DNA from: Kofleriaceae bacterium
GTDB taxonomy: Bacteria; Myxococcota_A; Polyangia; Haliangiales; Haliangiaceae
DNA length: 11,490 bases
Assembly: GCA_016763395.1 (NCBI GenBank)
Contig: JAESTW010000434.1
Span: 1-11,490, forward strand
Reading direction: 5' to 3'
Shown: positions 1 through 6,481 of the stretch, piece by piece
Layout of the letters: every line of letters begins with the position of its first letter
Position numbering within the stretch: the stretch's first letter is position 1
Made by a program: the position numbers and the translations under genes
Notes under the pieces: generated by a model
What the model saw: the letters and a program-made list of their open reading frames with translations, nothing else
What the model was told of the DNA's origin: nothing
Databases searched by the model: none

Positions 1-1506
1 TCGGCGGAGGCGCTGAACGGGACATATACAACTCCCGGCTGTACAGCCGGCGAAATTAGCAAAATTGATGCTGCGATGAGCCTCATCGCCACACGCCTCC
101 TCACCGATGCTTACGAGCAATGCTTAGTGGATGCACTCATAAACGAAAGGCTGGGCGTGATCGTGGAGGGTATAGTTCCAATGCTATCGCCTCAGCCCAC
201 TCAGATCACCTGCACTGTCTTCCCGCCGGGCAATGATGCCGATGCTGATTCTGACGTTTCGCCCGGTCCTCCCTCTAACAACTACCCTGAATACATGAGC
301 ATTGATAGAAGCTTTTTGACCACGGTTTCGATAGCGCAGCTCGCAGGTACTATCGTGCATGAAGCGACCCACTCGAAGGGCTGGGGTCACCCGGGGAATC
401 CTGATAGCGTGGCGTACCCGTGGACGGTTCCTGTTCAGGCAGCCTCATGCATGGTTGATCTTCAACCCGATGGATGGATGCGAAGCCAGCCCGCGGGCGA
501 TACGGAGCTAAGTCCTGTTGGAGGAGATGGTGGACAAGCATTCATGCTGCGTTGCCCTGGCGGTGAACAGGCGAACGGGATAATAATAGATTCTTCGTCT
601 CAGTACGTAAATCGATTTCGCCTGAACTGCAGCGATGGGTCCCTTACAAACCGCGTGGGTAGCTATAAGGACTCCACGCAAACAAAGACAGTCCAATGCG
701 ACCCAGGCTACTCTCTTACGGGGTTCCATGGGATGTCTGGATCGGTAGTAAACGGCCTCATTCCCGGGTGCCAGTCAAACACAGACATCGCAAACGACTC
801 CTCAGGCGTGGACTCGCTGTACTGGGGTGGCGGAAGCTGGTCGGGGACGTATACCAAGCGCTTTTGCCCTCTTGGGATGACGGTTGTTGGCGCCACTGGG
901 CAGGCAGGGGCGCGCATTGATCAGGTGCGATGGGTGTGTGAAGATATCGATGGCACCACGCTGCCTATTCCGCACGCCTACCAGCTTCGGGGACTCAGGA
1001 CTGGAGCATCCAAGATTGGGCTCTGCTCTGGGCATGGCGTCGTGCGTGCGCTCCATGGGCACATGGGCGGAGAAGTCGACCGATTTGGAGTTGAGTGCTA
1101 CCCTAGTACCGTTACCAGTAACGGGCTTCCTTTTTTGATGGAAGGAAACGCTCGTCGTCACGGCCAGGATTCCAACGGAGGGATTGGTGGCCTCCCGTTT
1201 AGTGACAGCTGTCCCGACGGCAAGGCGATGATCGGACTCCGCTTCAGGAGCGGCTCCAGAATCGATGCGGTTGGCGGAGTCTGTGCCCCTATGTCCACCT
1301 GGGCAGGCGGGAGCTGGGCCTCTCACACGGACACGCCGATGAGAGGCGGCCTGGGTGGATCTTACAGTACTATCTACTGCCCACAGGGGGAGTTCCTTGT
1401 GGGCGTCAATAGCTGGGCTAGTTATACCTCGCAACATCAGGCAACAACCATTCATGGCATTGAGCCTATCTGTAGAAAGTTACACACCGCATCCTCGTCG
1501 CAGTAA
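1..1506 (+). CDS. Metzincin-like secreted metalloprotease with six C-terminal Cys-paired repeats, 5' partial
   Basis: The frame is open from base 1, so the true start and any signal peptide lie outside the window; the first internal ATG is at 76. At 358-390 it encodes HEATHSKGWGH, an exact match to the metzincin zinc-binding signature HExxHxxGxxH (three His ligands, catalytic Glu). After about residue 150 (counted from the ATG at 76) the protein is built of six degenerate repeats of about 45-60 residues. Each carries two cysteines around a C-x-G-x(3-5)-G-x(4-6)-G-x-x-(I/V)-D-x-(I/V)-x(2-4)-C pattern, often preceded by a GG-x-GG or GGSW turn. Twelve regularly spaced Cys suggest disulfide bonding outside the cytoplasm, and the repeats could be carbohydrate- or surface-binding. 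It converges with the SGNH gene downstream. The protease class is well supported by the motif; the substrate is unknown and the repeats are not assigned to a named family. Confidence 0.85.
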   Translation, partial: SAEALNGTYTTPGCTAGEISKIDAAMSLIATRLLTDAYEQCLVDALINERLGVIVEGIVPMLSPQPTQITCTVFPPGNDADADSDVSPGPPSNNYPEYMSIDRSFLTTVSIAQLAGTIVHEATHSKGWGHPGNPDSVAYPWTVPVQAASCMVDLQPDGWMRSQPAGDTELSPVGGDGGQAFMLRCPGGEQANGIIIDSSSQYVNRFRLNCSDGSLTNRVGSYKDSTQTKTVQCDPGYSLTGFHGMSGSVVNGLIPGCQSNTDIANDSSGVDSLYWGGGSWSGTYTKRFCPLGMTVVGATGQAGARIDQVRWVCEDIDGTTLPIPHAYQLRGLRTGASKIGLCSGHGVVRALHGHMGGEVDRFGVECYPSTVTSNGLPFLMEGNARRHGQDSNGGIGGLPFSDSCPDGKAMIGLRFRSGSRIDAVGGVCAPMSTWAGGSWASHTDTPMRGGLGGSYSTIYCPQGEFLVGVNSWASYTSQHQATTIHGIEPICRKLHTASSSQ

Positions 1507-1555
1507 TGCTGCGGCCACTGATCTCAGTCCGGGATTGCATGGCCGGCAACAGCAC

Positions 1556-2557
1556 TCACTCCATCGCCACCTCTACTACGGCCGACAGTCCGTGGGCGAT
1601 GCATGCATGGCCCGCGGCGCTGGGGTGGTAGTGGTCTACGAACAGAGGCGGATCGCCATCGTCCTTGCATTCCTGGGCGATGGGGAGGAGCTGAATTGAT
1701 GGCAGTGATGCCTTGTCTGCCAGTTTCTTTACTGCAGAATAATCCCCTCGATGAGACGCTGAGTCCAGGTCTCTAAAGTCTGGCAGTATCGCAATGAGCA
1801 CTGCGAACCCATGGTCAGAGGACAGCTTGCTGAGTTCCTCGAAATGCATTGCGACGGTGTCCTTGAACAGGGCCCCATACTCACTGCGAACACTTCGCAC
1901 GGAGCGGTACCGAAACTCTAAGAGGCGAGCTAGGTGGCTCTCGCTTAGTAAGCCGCCTAGCCCTGTTCGCCTTGGCCCCTTGCCATCTCCGAGGTTAAGC
2001 AGCATAGCAAGTAGCCCACCGTCGCTCCGCACTCGATCGTTCAGGCAGTACGCGACAACCACGAGATCTGGCGAAAATTTCAACCCCCTGTCTTTGAGAA
2101 TCTCCACCTCTTGCTGTGTGTTGTACCCGTTTACGCCAAAGTTAAGCACCTCCACTTCTCGCCCTTTCTTCTTGAGAATTTTCTCGAGCTGGGCAGGGAA
2201 CGCATCTTTGTAGTTCTTGATGTGGTGCCCAGAGGTGACACTATCCCCCAGGATCAGAACTCGATATACGCCGGGATTCCTCTCTGCATGCTCGTAGTCC
2301 CGAAATCCAAGACTGTTAGAGGCTTCAACATAGTCCATGAAAGAGTCAGAACTGCTCGTTGCCGTCATGTCCGGTATCGGCTCGTAACCTAGACTTGCAT
2401 TCCCCGTTAGGCGATACCTACCCTTGGCAATAACCTCTGCCGATGGAGTACTTCCAATCCAACGCTCGGCCATCTCGGCGATACTGAACGCAATTGCGAC
2501 ACTCACCAAACACCGTAATGCTACCTTCTTCTTTTTTGCGAACATGCGTTTTTTCAA
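1556..2557 (-). CDS. SGNH/GDSL-fold hydrolase, probable polysaccharide O-acetyltransferase/esterase partner
   Basis: This is a 333-residue protein with a lysine-rich N-terminus and one hydrophobic segment (about residues 12-28), consistent with a signal anchor placing the domain in the periplasm. SGNH blocks are visible in order: GDSV at 104-107 (nucleophile Ser106), NFGVNGYN at 139-146 (block II Gly), LND at 172-174 (block III Asn173), and DHYH at 308-311 (catalytic Asp and His). In AlgJ/AlgX-type systems such proteins transfer or remove acetyl groups on exported glycans, using acetyl moved across the membrane by an MBOAT protein, which here is the divergent neighbour. The start is TTG at 2557, with a weak GAG about 8 bases upstream; ATG at 2545 is the alternative and removes only four residues before the anchor. 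Which glycan is modified cannot be told. Confidence 0.88.
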   Translation of the reverse strand: MKKRMFAKKKKVALRCLVSVAIAFSIAEMAERWIGSTPSAEVIAKGRYRLTGNASLGYEPIPDMTATSSSDSFMDYVEASNSLGFRDYEHAERNPGVYRVLILGDSVTSGHHIKNYKDAFPAQLEKILKKKGREVEVLNFGVNGYNTQQEVEILKDRGLKFSPDLVVVAYCLNDRVRSDGGLLAMLLNLGDGKGPRRTGLGGLLSESHLARLLEFRYRSVRSVRSEYGALFKDTVAMHFEELSKLSSDHGFAVLIAILPDFRDLDSASHRGDYSAVKKLADKASLPSIQLLPIAQECKDDGDPPLFVDHYHPSAAGHACIAHGLSAVVEVAME

Positions 2558-2569
2558 GAATGTATCTCA

Positions 2570-4000
2570 GTGTTATTTAACTCGCTAGAATTTCTGGTCT
2601 TCTTTCCCGCTATCGTGGTTTTCTATTACAGTTGCCCGAAGCGTTACCAGTGGCCTCTCTTGCTCATCGCGAGCTATGGGTTCTACATGTGGTGGCGGGC
2701 TCCTTACATCCTCTTGATCCTAGGTTCCACTGCCGTAGACTACTGGGTCTCGGTCCGGCTGCACAGATCAAGCTCAAGAACACGTCGCAAAAGACTGCTC
2801 TTCGTAAGTCTTTTTCTTAACCTAGGGATGCTTTCCTTTTTTAAGTACTCACAGTTCTTTGCGACATCAATATCCGGCCTTCTGGCGGCTGTTGGACTTA
2901 ATGTCCATATCCCTTCCTCTGGGCTGCAGCTCCCCGTTGGCATTTCATTCTATACGTTGCAAACACTAAGCTACACCATTGAGGTGTTCAGGAAAAACGC
3001 CAAGCCTGAGAAGCACATTGGCATCTTTGCACTGTATGTTGTCTTTTTTCCGCAGCTCGTTGCTGGCCCCATTGAGCGTCCGCAGAACCTTATTCCGCAA
3101 CTTAAGAGCCCCAAGAAGCTAGACCTGGCTCGTATTACCTCCGGGGTTCGGCTGATGATCTGGGGAGGGTTTCAGAAGGTCGTAATCGCAGACCAACTCT
3201 CACTGGGTGTTAATTTCGTTTTTGGTACTCCTGACGGAGTTTCGGGATCACTGGTCCTTGTCGGAAGCTACCTCTTTGCGTTCCAAATTTACTGTGACTT
3301 TGCGGGGTATAGCAACATTGCCATTGGCGCCGCACGCATTCTAGGCATTGACCTCATGGACAACTTCAAGAGACCTTACTTCTCGACATCCATACAGATG
3401 TTCTGGAGAAGGTGGCACATTTCCCTCTCTACCTGGTTTCGTGACTATCTGTATATCCCTTTGGGCGGGAGTCGAAAGGGAAGGGCTCGGACTTACCTGA
3501 ATCTCCTGATTGTATTCTTGGTTAGCGGCCTTTGGCATGGCGCAAACTGGACCTACGTTTGCTGGGGTGGCGTGCACGGCGTACTGCTGGTTTGCGGCAT
3601 CTGGATACGTAGTACATTCTCTAATGGAGTTCCATTTCTGCCCATGGCAGCTCGGAGGGCGCTCGCAACGCTTCTGGTGTTTCACTTAGTTTGCTTTGCC
3701 TGGGTTTTATTTAGGGCTACGTCTATGGGGCACGCACTTTCCATGTTTGAAACTCTCTTTCTTTGGAAAAACTCGGACATCCCTTTTTCTATCCCATCCA
3801 TCTCGTGGCCCTTGGTAGCTCTGGGTGGCATCGTTTTACTGCTCGTGGAAGCTGGGCAGGAGTGGGCGTCTCGGCGAGATATCGTTCTTCTCGACCGAAT
3901 TCCTCCCGTTTTACAGCATGCCGGACTCATGCTTCTGGTTCTCTGGATTGCTGCCTACGGCGTGTTCGATCGGCAGGAGTTTGTGTATTGGAAGTTCTAG
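2570..4000 (+). CDS. MBOAT family O-acetyltransferase (AlgI-like)
   Basis: This is a 476-residue polytopic membrane protein of the length usual for AlgI-type MBOAT enzymes, which pass acyl groups from a cytoplasmic donor to periplasmic acceptors. The N-terminus MLFNSLEFLVFF is characteristic of the family and fixes the GTG at 2570 as start; the upstream ATG at 2560 is out of frame and stops after six codons. Family landmarks are VAGPIERP (164-171), YCDFAGYSN (241-249), the RRWHISLSTWFRDYLYIPLGG stretch beginning at 280 with His283, and SGLWHGANW (319-327) with the invariant catalytic-type His323. The C-terminus YWKF resembles the usual aromatic tail. With the adjacent SGNH gene it likely forms a surface-polysaccharide O-acetylation pair. 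No polysaccharide synthase or export gene is visible, so the acceptor is unknown; alginate is not implied. Confidence 0.92.
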   Translation: MLFNSLEFLVFFPAIVVFYYSCPKRYQWPLLLIASYGFYMWWRAPYILLILGSTAVDYWVSVRLHRSSSRTRRKRLLFVSLFLNLGMLSFFKYSQFFATSISGLLAAVGLNVHIPSSGLQLPVGISFYTLQTLSYTIEVFRKNAKPEKHIGIFALYVVFFPQLVAGPIERPQNLIPQLKSPKKLDLARITSGVRLMIWGGFQKVVIADQLSLGVNFVFGTPDGVSGSLVLVGSYLFAFQIYCDFAGYSNIAIGAARILGIDLMDNFKRPYFSTSIQMFWRRWHISLSTWFRDYLYIPLGGSRKGRARTYLNLLIVFLVSGLWHGANWTYVCWGGVHGVLLVCGIWIRSTFSNGVPFLPMAARRALATLLVFHLVCFAWVLFRATSMGHALSMFETLFLWKNSDIPFSIPSISWPLVALGGIVLLLVEAGQEWASRRDIVLLDRIPPVLQHAGLMLLVLWIAAYGVFDRQEFVYWKF

Positions 4001-4098
4001 GTTGGACATCAGTCGGGCTCCAGTCATTTTCGTGGAAGCCTCTACTTAGATAGTTTGACCTGGTAAAAGTAGCACTCAAGGCCACACACTGATAAAAA

Positions 4099-4134
4099 CA
4101 AGACAGAGATACTCGCCCTGTCTTGGGCGAGTAT
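4099..4134. promoter_or_regulatory. Two overlapping, mutually exclusive hairpins upstream of the exported-protein gene
   Basis: A perfect 10-bp stem pairs atactcgccc (4109-4118) with gggcgagtat (4125-4134) across a 6-base loop. An alternative perfect 8-bp stem pairs caagacag (4099-4106) with ctgtcttg (4118-4125). The second stem uses bases of the first one's loop and one base of each of its arms, so only one can form at a time. There is no T-tract after either, so a simple intrinsic terminator is not supported. Position 50-90 bases before the start at 4187 suits a leader switch, but it could equally be end-of-transcript structure for the MBOAT mRNA. Confidence 0.45.
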
Positions 4135-4186
4135 ATGGGACATCATAGCCTGCACCTCTGAGTGCAAGACTGGAAATACTAAGACG

Positions 4187-4699
4187 ATGAAACTAACAAC
4201 GCATCACATGCTCGTGCCTACGAAACGCCTAATTCTGGCCCTGACAATCACCGGACTATTGTCCGGCACGGCCATGGCCGAAGACGAGGGACTTCTTGAG
4301 TCAACTGGGGTACTCGTGAGCGATCAGGAGTCTGAAAAAAGAATAGGGGCCTCCGTTCTCGCCAATGTCACACGCCTCTATATCGATGGGCGCTTCAGCG
4401 TCATGGAGGCTGGCATAGGGCTTGGGGTGTCCTGGAAGGCGAAAGGGGAGACCTTCCCCTTGGAGATCGGTGGCTACCTAGCTCCACAGTTCGGCAAGCT
4501 TTCGGAGAATGGTGACGTAGAAGGCTCAGTTTCCCTGATTGCACATGCAACATTTTTTTCAAAATTTGGAATAGGCGTCGGCCTTGATAGCTGGTCCTCC
4601 AATGGCGGGTTTGCCCCGGACGGGGTTGATTTTGCTGACCGAATATTTTTCACACTAGGCTATGGGCTAACCAACGAAACTAAGAAAGCCCAAGAATAA
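4187..4699 (+). CDS. Small exported protein of unknown function, possible beta-rich envelope protein
   Basis: This 170-residue protein has a clear Sec-type signal peptide: a basic N-region, a hydrophobic core (about 15-25) and an AMA cleavage site predicted after Ala31. The mature part has no cysteines. It is made of short alternating hydrophobic/polar stretches rich in Gly (for example MEAGIGLGVSWKAKG, LEIGGYLAPQFGKL, FGIGVGLDSW), the look of antiparallel beta-strands in small outer-membrane or periplasmic beta proteins. It ends with a short charged tail. No family is recognised. The start ATG at 4187 has no strong ribosome site; the ATG at 4208 would still leave a working signal peptide. 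It is separated from the MBOAT gene by 186 bases containing the hairpin pair, so it may have its own control. Confidence 0.65.
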   Translation: MKLTTHHMLVPTKRLILALTITGLLSGTAMAEDEGLLESTGVLVSDQESEKRIGASVLANVTRLYIDGRFSVMEAGIGLGVSWKAKGETFPLEIGGYLAPQFGKLSENGDVEGSVSLIAHATFFSKFGIGVGLDSWSSNGGFAPDGVDFADRIFFTLGYGLTNETKKAQE

Positions 4700-4740
4700 C
4701 CAGCCACGGCGAAACGTCTTCCTTGGCGACTACGGCGTTT

Positions 4741-5070
4741 CTACGCGAGTCGCCCCTCCGCCCTGAGAAGCTCTTCTCTCACATCCTCCTGCGACCATTC
4801 CCTCAAATGAGACTCAGTCCCATCGCTTTCCCCTGACTCATTGTATCGAGTAAGAAGCTCTTTTGGGTTCAGTTCACCACGAAGGGCGCGCCCAAGATCT
4901 GACAGGCGACTCGCTACCATGCAAAGCACAGCAGCCGCAGAGTCCCCGGCTTGCCGCTTCGCAAACTCCGAACAAAGGGCGTCGCCATTGAGCTGATCTA
5001 GGAGAATACCAGCAGCATTCACCGCATCAGCAAGTTGACCAACCTCCCAGCTAAGGCATAAGTGTCTCAT
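4741..5070 (-). CDS. Hypothetical small alpha-helical protein under operator-like sites
   Basis: This predicted 109-residue soluble protein has no signal peptide or membrane segment. The N-terminal two thirds look helical (VGQLADAVNAAGILLDQL, then AAAVLCMVASRLSDLGRAL); the rest is acidic and charged (NESGESDGTESHL, EEDVREELL-like tail). No family is recognised. It lies downstream of, and in the same direction as, the Cro/YdaS-like gene. The 60 bases between them hold two palindromic repeats, so this gene is the obvious candidate target of that regulator. ATG at 5070 is used; GAGG lies almost against the start, too close for a standard ribosome site. A regulator-target pair of a prophage or integrated element is plausible but not shown. 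Confidence 0.55.
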   Translation of the reverse strand: MRHLCLSWEVGQLADAVNAAGILLDQLNGDALCSEFAKRQAGDSAAAVLCMVASRLSDLGRALRGELNPKELLTRYNESGESDGTESHLREWSQEDVREELLRAEGRLA

Positions 5071-5079
5071 GCCTCTATC

Positions 5080-5101
5080 TTTTACCTATTCACAGGTAAA
5101 A
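5080..5101. promoter_or_regulatory. Palindromic operator-like site 1
   Basis: ttttacct (5080-5087) and aggtaaaa (5094-5101) form a perfect 8-bp inverted repeat with a 6-base centre, about 10 bases upstream of the ATG at 5070. On the minus strand a weak -35-like TTGATT (5105-5100) and a poor -10-like AAAGAT (5082-5077) would be 17 bases apart with this palindrome filling the spacer, which would suit repression. The promoter reading is inference. Confidence 0.6.
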
Positions 5102-5111
5102 TCAATATCTT

Positions 5112-5129
5112 TTACCTATCCGTAGGTAA
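5112..5129. promoter_or_regulatory. Palindromic operator-like site 2
   Basis: ttaccta (5112-5118) and taggtaa (5123-5129) form a perfect 7-bp inverted repeat with a 4-base centre. Its centre is exactly 30 bp from that of site 1, and the flank tatcttttacctat is shared by both copies (5076-5089 and 5106-5119), so the two sites sit in a degenerate 30-bp tandem repeat on the same DNA face. The site abuts the stop codon of the regulator gene at 5131. Confidence 0.6.
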
Positions 5130-5130
5130 T

Positions 5131-5388
5131 TTACTCGCCATCGGTCACCCAGAATTGTACAGGCACTGCATCATTAGTCGCTGCAGCTATCTTTGCCGCC
5201 ATTTTCAGACTGGGACCGCCCTGACTGCCACACAACCTATCAACTCCAGATCGAGCAATTCCGACCAGTGCCGCAAACCTGTCGCGGGGCGCCTTGCCGT
5301 CATCACCTTCGGCAAGGTTGTCGTCGATCCAGCGAGATAGTTCATTTTCGAGGAGTCGCGGCCTTCCTCTTTTTGGCTTAGCACCCAT
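5131..5388 (-). CDS. Cro/YdaS-like helix-turn-helix regulator
   Basis: This is an 85-residue DNA-binding protein if started at ATG 5388; an in-frame TTG at 5415 would add nine residues, and neither start has a good ribosome site. Residues 7-11 are RGRPR, an AT-hook-like basic patch. Residues about 36-75 (DRFAALVGIARSGVDRLC, then PSLKMAAKIAAATNDAVP) follow the order of YdaS/Cro-type small HTH repressors, where the 'PSL..A..I..AT..AVP' segment closes the domain. Such proteins are common in prophages and integrated elements as repressors or regulators of a neighbouring gene. Here the downstream gene has two tandem palindromes in front of it, the natural candidate binding sites. The HTH assignment is by pattern only. 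Confidence 0.68.
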   Translation of the reverse strand: MGAKPKRGRPRLLENELSRWIDDNLAEGDDGKAPRDRFAALVGIARSGVDRLCGSQGGPSLKMAAKIAAATNDAVPVQFWVTDGE

Positions 5389-5492
5389 GTCGACATGATC
5401 TAACGAGCCCTCCAAGGAAGCAAGCTAGCCAGGCAGACACCTGCTCATTAGGCTGCCCGTCGAAACAAACAACTCAACAACATCGCAGCAGC

Positions 5493-5510
5493 CCAGGGGC
5501 ATGCCCCTGG
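5493..5510. repeat. Perfect 18-bp palindrome
   Basis: ccaggggca and tgcccctgg are exact reverse complements with no spacer. The site lies in the roughly 250-base non-coding stretch 5389-5638, which also holds the 10-bp palindrome tggctagcca (around 5534) and a small GC hairpin gggctccgagccc (around 5557). No T-tract follows, so a terminator is not supported; it could be a protein-binding site. Confidence 0.5.
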
Positions 5511-5579
5511 AGAGCGGTGCTCGAAGAATAAAATTGGCTAGCCAGCCCGAGAGGGATGGGCTCCGAGCCCAGGCGCCAT

Positions 5580-5611
5580 AGTTTGTGCACATAACCCCCC
5601 TTATGGGCACT
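5580..5611. repeat. dif-like recombination site A
   Basis: The left arm agtttgtgcacataa (5580-5594), a 6-base centre cccccc (5595-5600) and the right arm ttatgggcac (5601-5610) have the 11+6+11 layout of XerC/XerD dif sites. The 11-base left arm tgtgcacataa agrees with the E. coli dif XerC arm at 9 of 11 positions, as recalled. The two inner arms are inverted repeats at 9 of 10 positions. The first 15 bases recur exactly at 7248-7262. It marks the left boundary of the zinc-ribbon/regulator cargo. Confidence 0.6.
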
Positions 5612-5638
5612 TACGCTCAAGGCAGCCACACTCTACTG

Positions 5639-6046
5639 TCACGTGACGGGCGGCTCACCACTTGAGTTCTTCACCTGAGCAATGAGCGCATCAATTGAAC
5701 ACTCCTTCCGCCCCATCACAAGGCGAACAACTGACGCCACAAGCCACACGGCGGACAACAGTGCTGCTAGAATAAAAAATGCGCTCCATGTCGCCTTCGG
5801 CACCCCTAGTGCATCTTTGAATTCAGCCGAAATCAAGGTCGCCACTATCGTCAAGAGAAGGCCTAACGGCGCAATCCAAGCCTTCTTGAGCCCAAGCTTC
5901 GACTCGTGCTTCATCAGAATATTCTCCAGCTTGTCCTCCGTGATCTCAATTAGGTCTGATTTTAGGTTTGAGCGATGCACGCCAATGAAGCGACTGTCGG
6001 TCTTGCCGTAGGTGGCCTGCTCGCCATTCGAATGGTTGGCGCTCAT
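5639..6046 (-). CDS. Two-TM-helix membrane protein, partner of the zinc-ribbon protein
   Basis: This 135-residue protein has a soluble charged N-terminal segment containing a likely amphipathic helix (about 30-50, ITEDKLENILMKHESKLG). Two hydrophobic helices follow (about 57-74 and 86-110), then a short polar tail after MGRKE. There is no signal peptide; the N- and C-termini are probably both cytoplasmic. Its ATG overlaps the stop codon of the upstream zinc-ribbon gene by four bases (ATGA, 6043-6046), so the two are translationally coupled and probably act together. Small two-helix membrane proteins of this kind are frequent accessory cargo; function is unknown. Its end lies 28 bases inside dif-like site A. 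Confidence 0.7.
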   Translation of the reverse strand: MSANHSNGEQATYGKTDSRFIGVHRSNLKSDLIEITEDKLENILMKHESKLGLKKAWIAPLGLLLTIVATLISAEFKDALGVPKATWSAFFILAALLSAVWLVASVVRLVMGRKECSIDALIAQVKNSSGEPPVT

Positions 6047-6282
6047 AAGAGCGCCCCAAGGGCGTGCTGGGTAATTGCACCACAGTTGTTGCAGGCGACG
6101 GAAACTACTGGCAACGCTGCACCTTCGAAGATATGCCCCGATGACCGTAATTCCCCCAGGGAAACGCTCGAATACCCCTTTAGAACACTGAATTCTCTCG
6201 CATTACAGCGGTGACATTTATTGGTAGCCCCTTTCTCTTTCAAGGCACTGGCAACTTCGTCCCTGTCGATCTCATCTTTCAT
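6043..6282 (-). CDS. Small zinc-ribbon protein
   Basis: This 79-residue cytoplasmic protein has two CxxC knuckles, C23-HR-C26 and C64-NN-C67 (followed by G68), which would bind one zinc ion. The segment between them (FSVLKGY to VVSVAC) would form the ribbon's beta strands. Proteins of this shape often occur as standalone accessory genes; some act with a membrane or enzymatic partner, here the coupled two-TM-helix gene. ATG at 6282 is preferred, with GAAG five bases upstream; an in-frame GTG at 6288 adds two residues. The gene starts divergently from the winged-helix gene across about 200 bases that contain a 12-bp dyad. No specific function can be assigned. Confidence 0.7.
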   Translation of the reverse strand: MKDEIDRDEVASALKEKGATNKCHRCNAREFSVLKGYSSVSLGELRSSGHIFEGAALPVVSVACNNCGAITQHALGALL

Positions 6283-6374
6283 TGTCACTTCAGTTTGACA
6301 GGGAGTGACAAAGAGAGCAATCGCACCTCGCCCGTTTTGTTGCAGTCAAACCTCGGACAAGATCCGTGCCCGTG

Positions 6375-6414
6375 AATTCTACTGTGGTTAGAAAATTATA
6401 GTCACAGTAGAATT
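6375..6414. promoter_or_regulatory. 12-bp dyad between the divergent zinc-ribbon and regulator genes
   Basis: aattctactgtg (6375-6386) and cacagtagaatt (6403-6414) are perfect inverted repeats separated by 16 AT-rich bases. The spacer ends in tatagt (6397-6402), a fair -10-like hexamer in the plus direction, so a protein bound at the two arms would straddle a promoter for the gene at 6482. The nearest DNA-binding candidate is that gene's own product, suggesting autoregulation (inference). Confidence 0.5.
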
Positions 6415-6481
6415 TCTCGTACTCCTTGACTCGCGCGGGTTCGATCCCATGTTGCGGACCAACAGAGAGCTAGGAGAGAAA

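Noticed and set aside
802..1455. 217-codon minus-strand frame
   Set aside because: It lies wholly inside the metzincin gene, has low-quality Arg/Pro/Ser composition and no ribosome site; it is an antisense shadow.
4741..5388. Toxin-antitoxin system call for the HTH gene and its downstream neighbour
   Set aside because: The order and operators are suggestive, but the 109-residue protein shows no toxin motif and the HTH type is equally common in prophage regulation.
5425..5610. 61-codon minus-strand frame across the non-coding stretch
   Set aside because: It begins inside dif-like site A, runs over the palindromes and has no ribosome site or protein-like pattern.
6437..6448. gggttcgatccc resembles a tRNA T-arm, as at an integrase attachment site
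   Set aside because: The flanking bases do not pair into a 5-bp T-stem and no D-arm, anticodon arm or acceptor partner is found upstream; it is also 800 bases from the recombinase.
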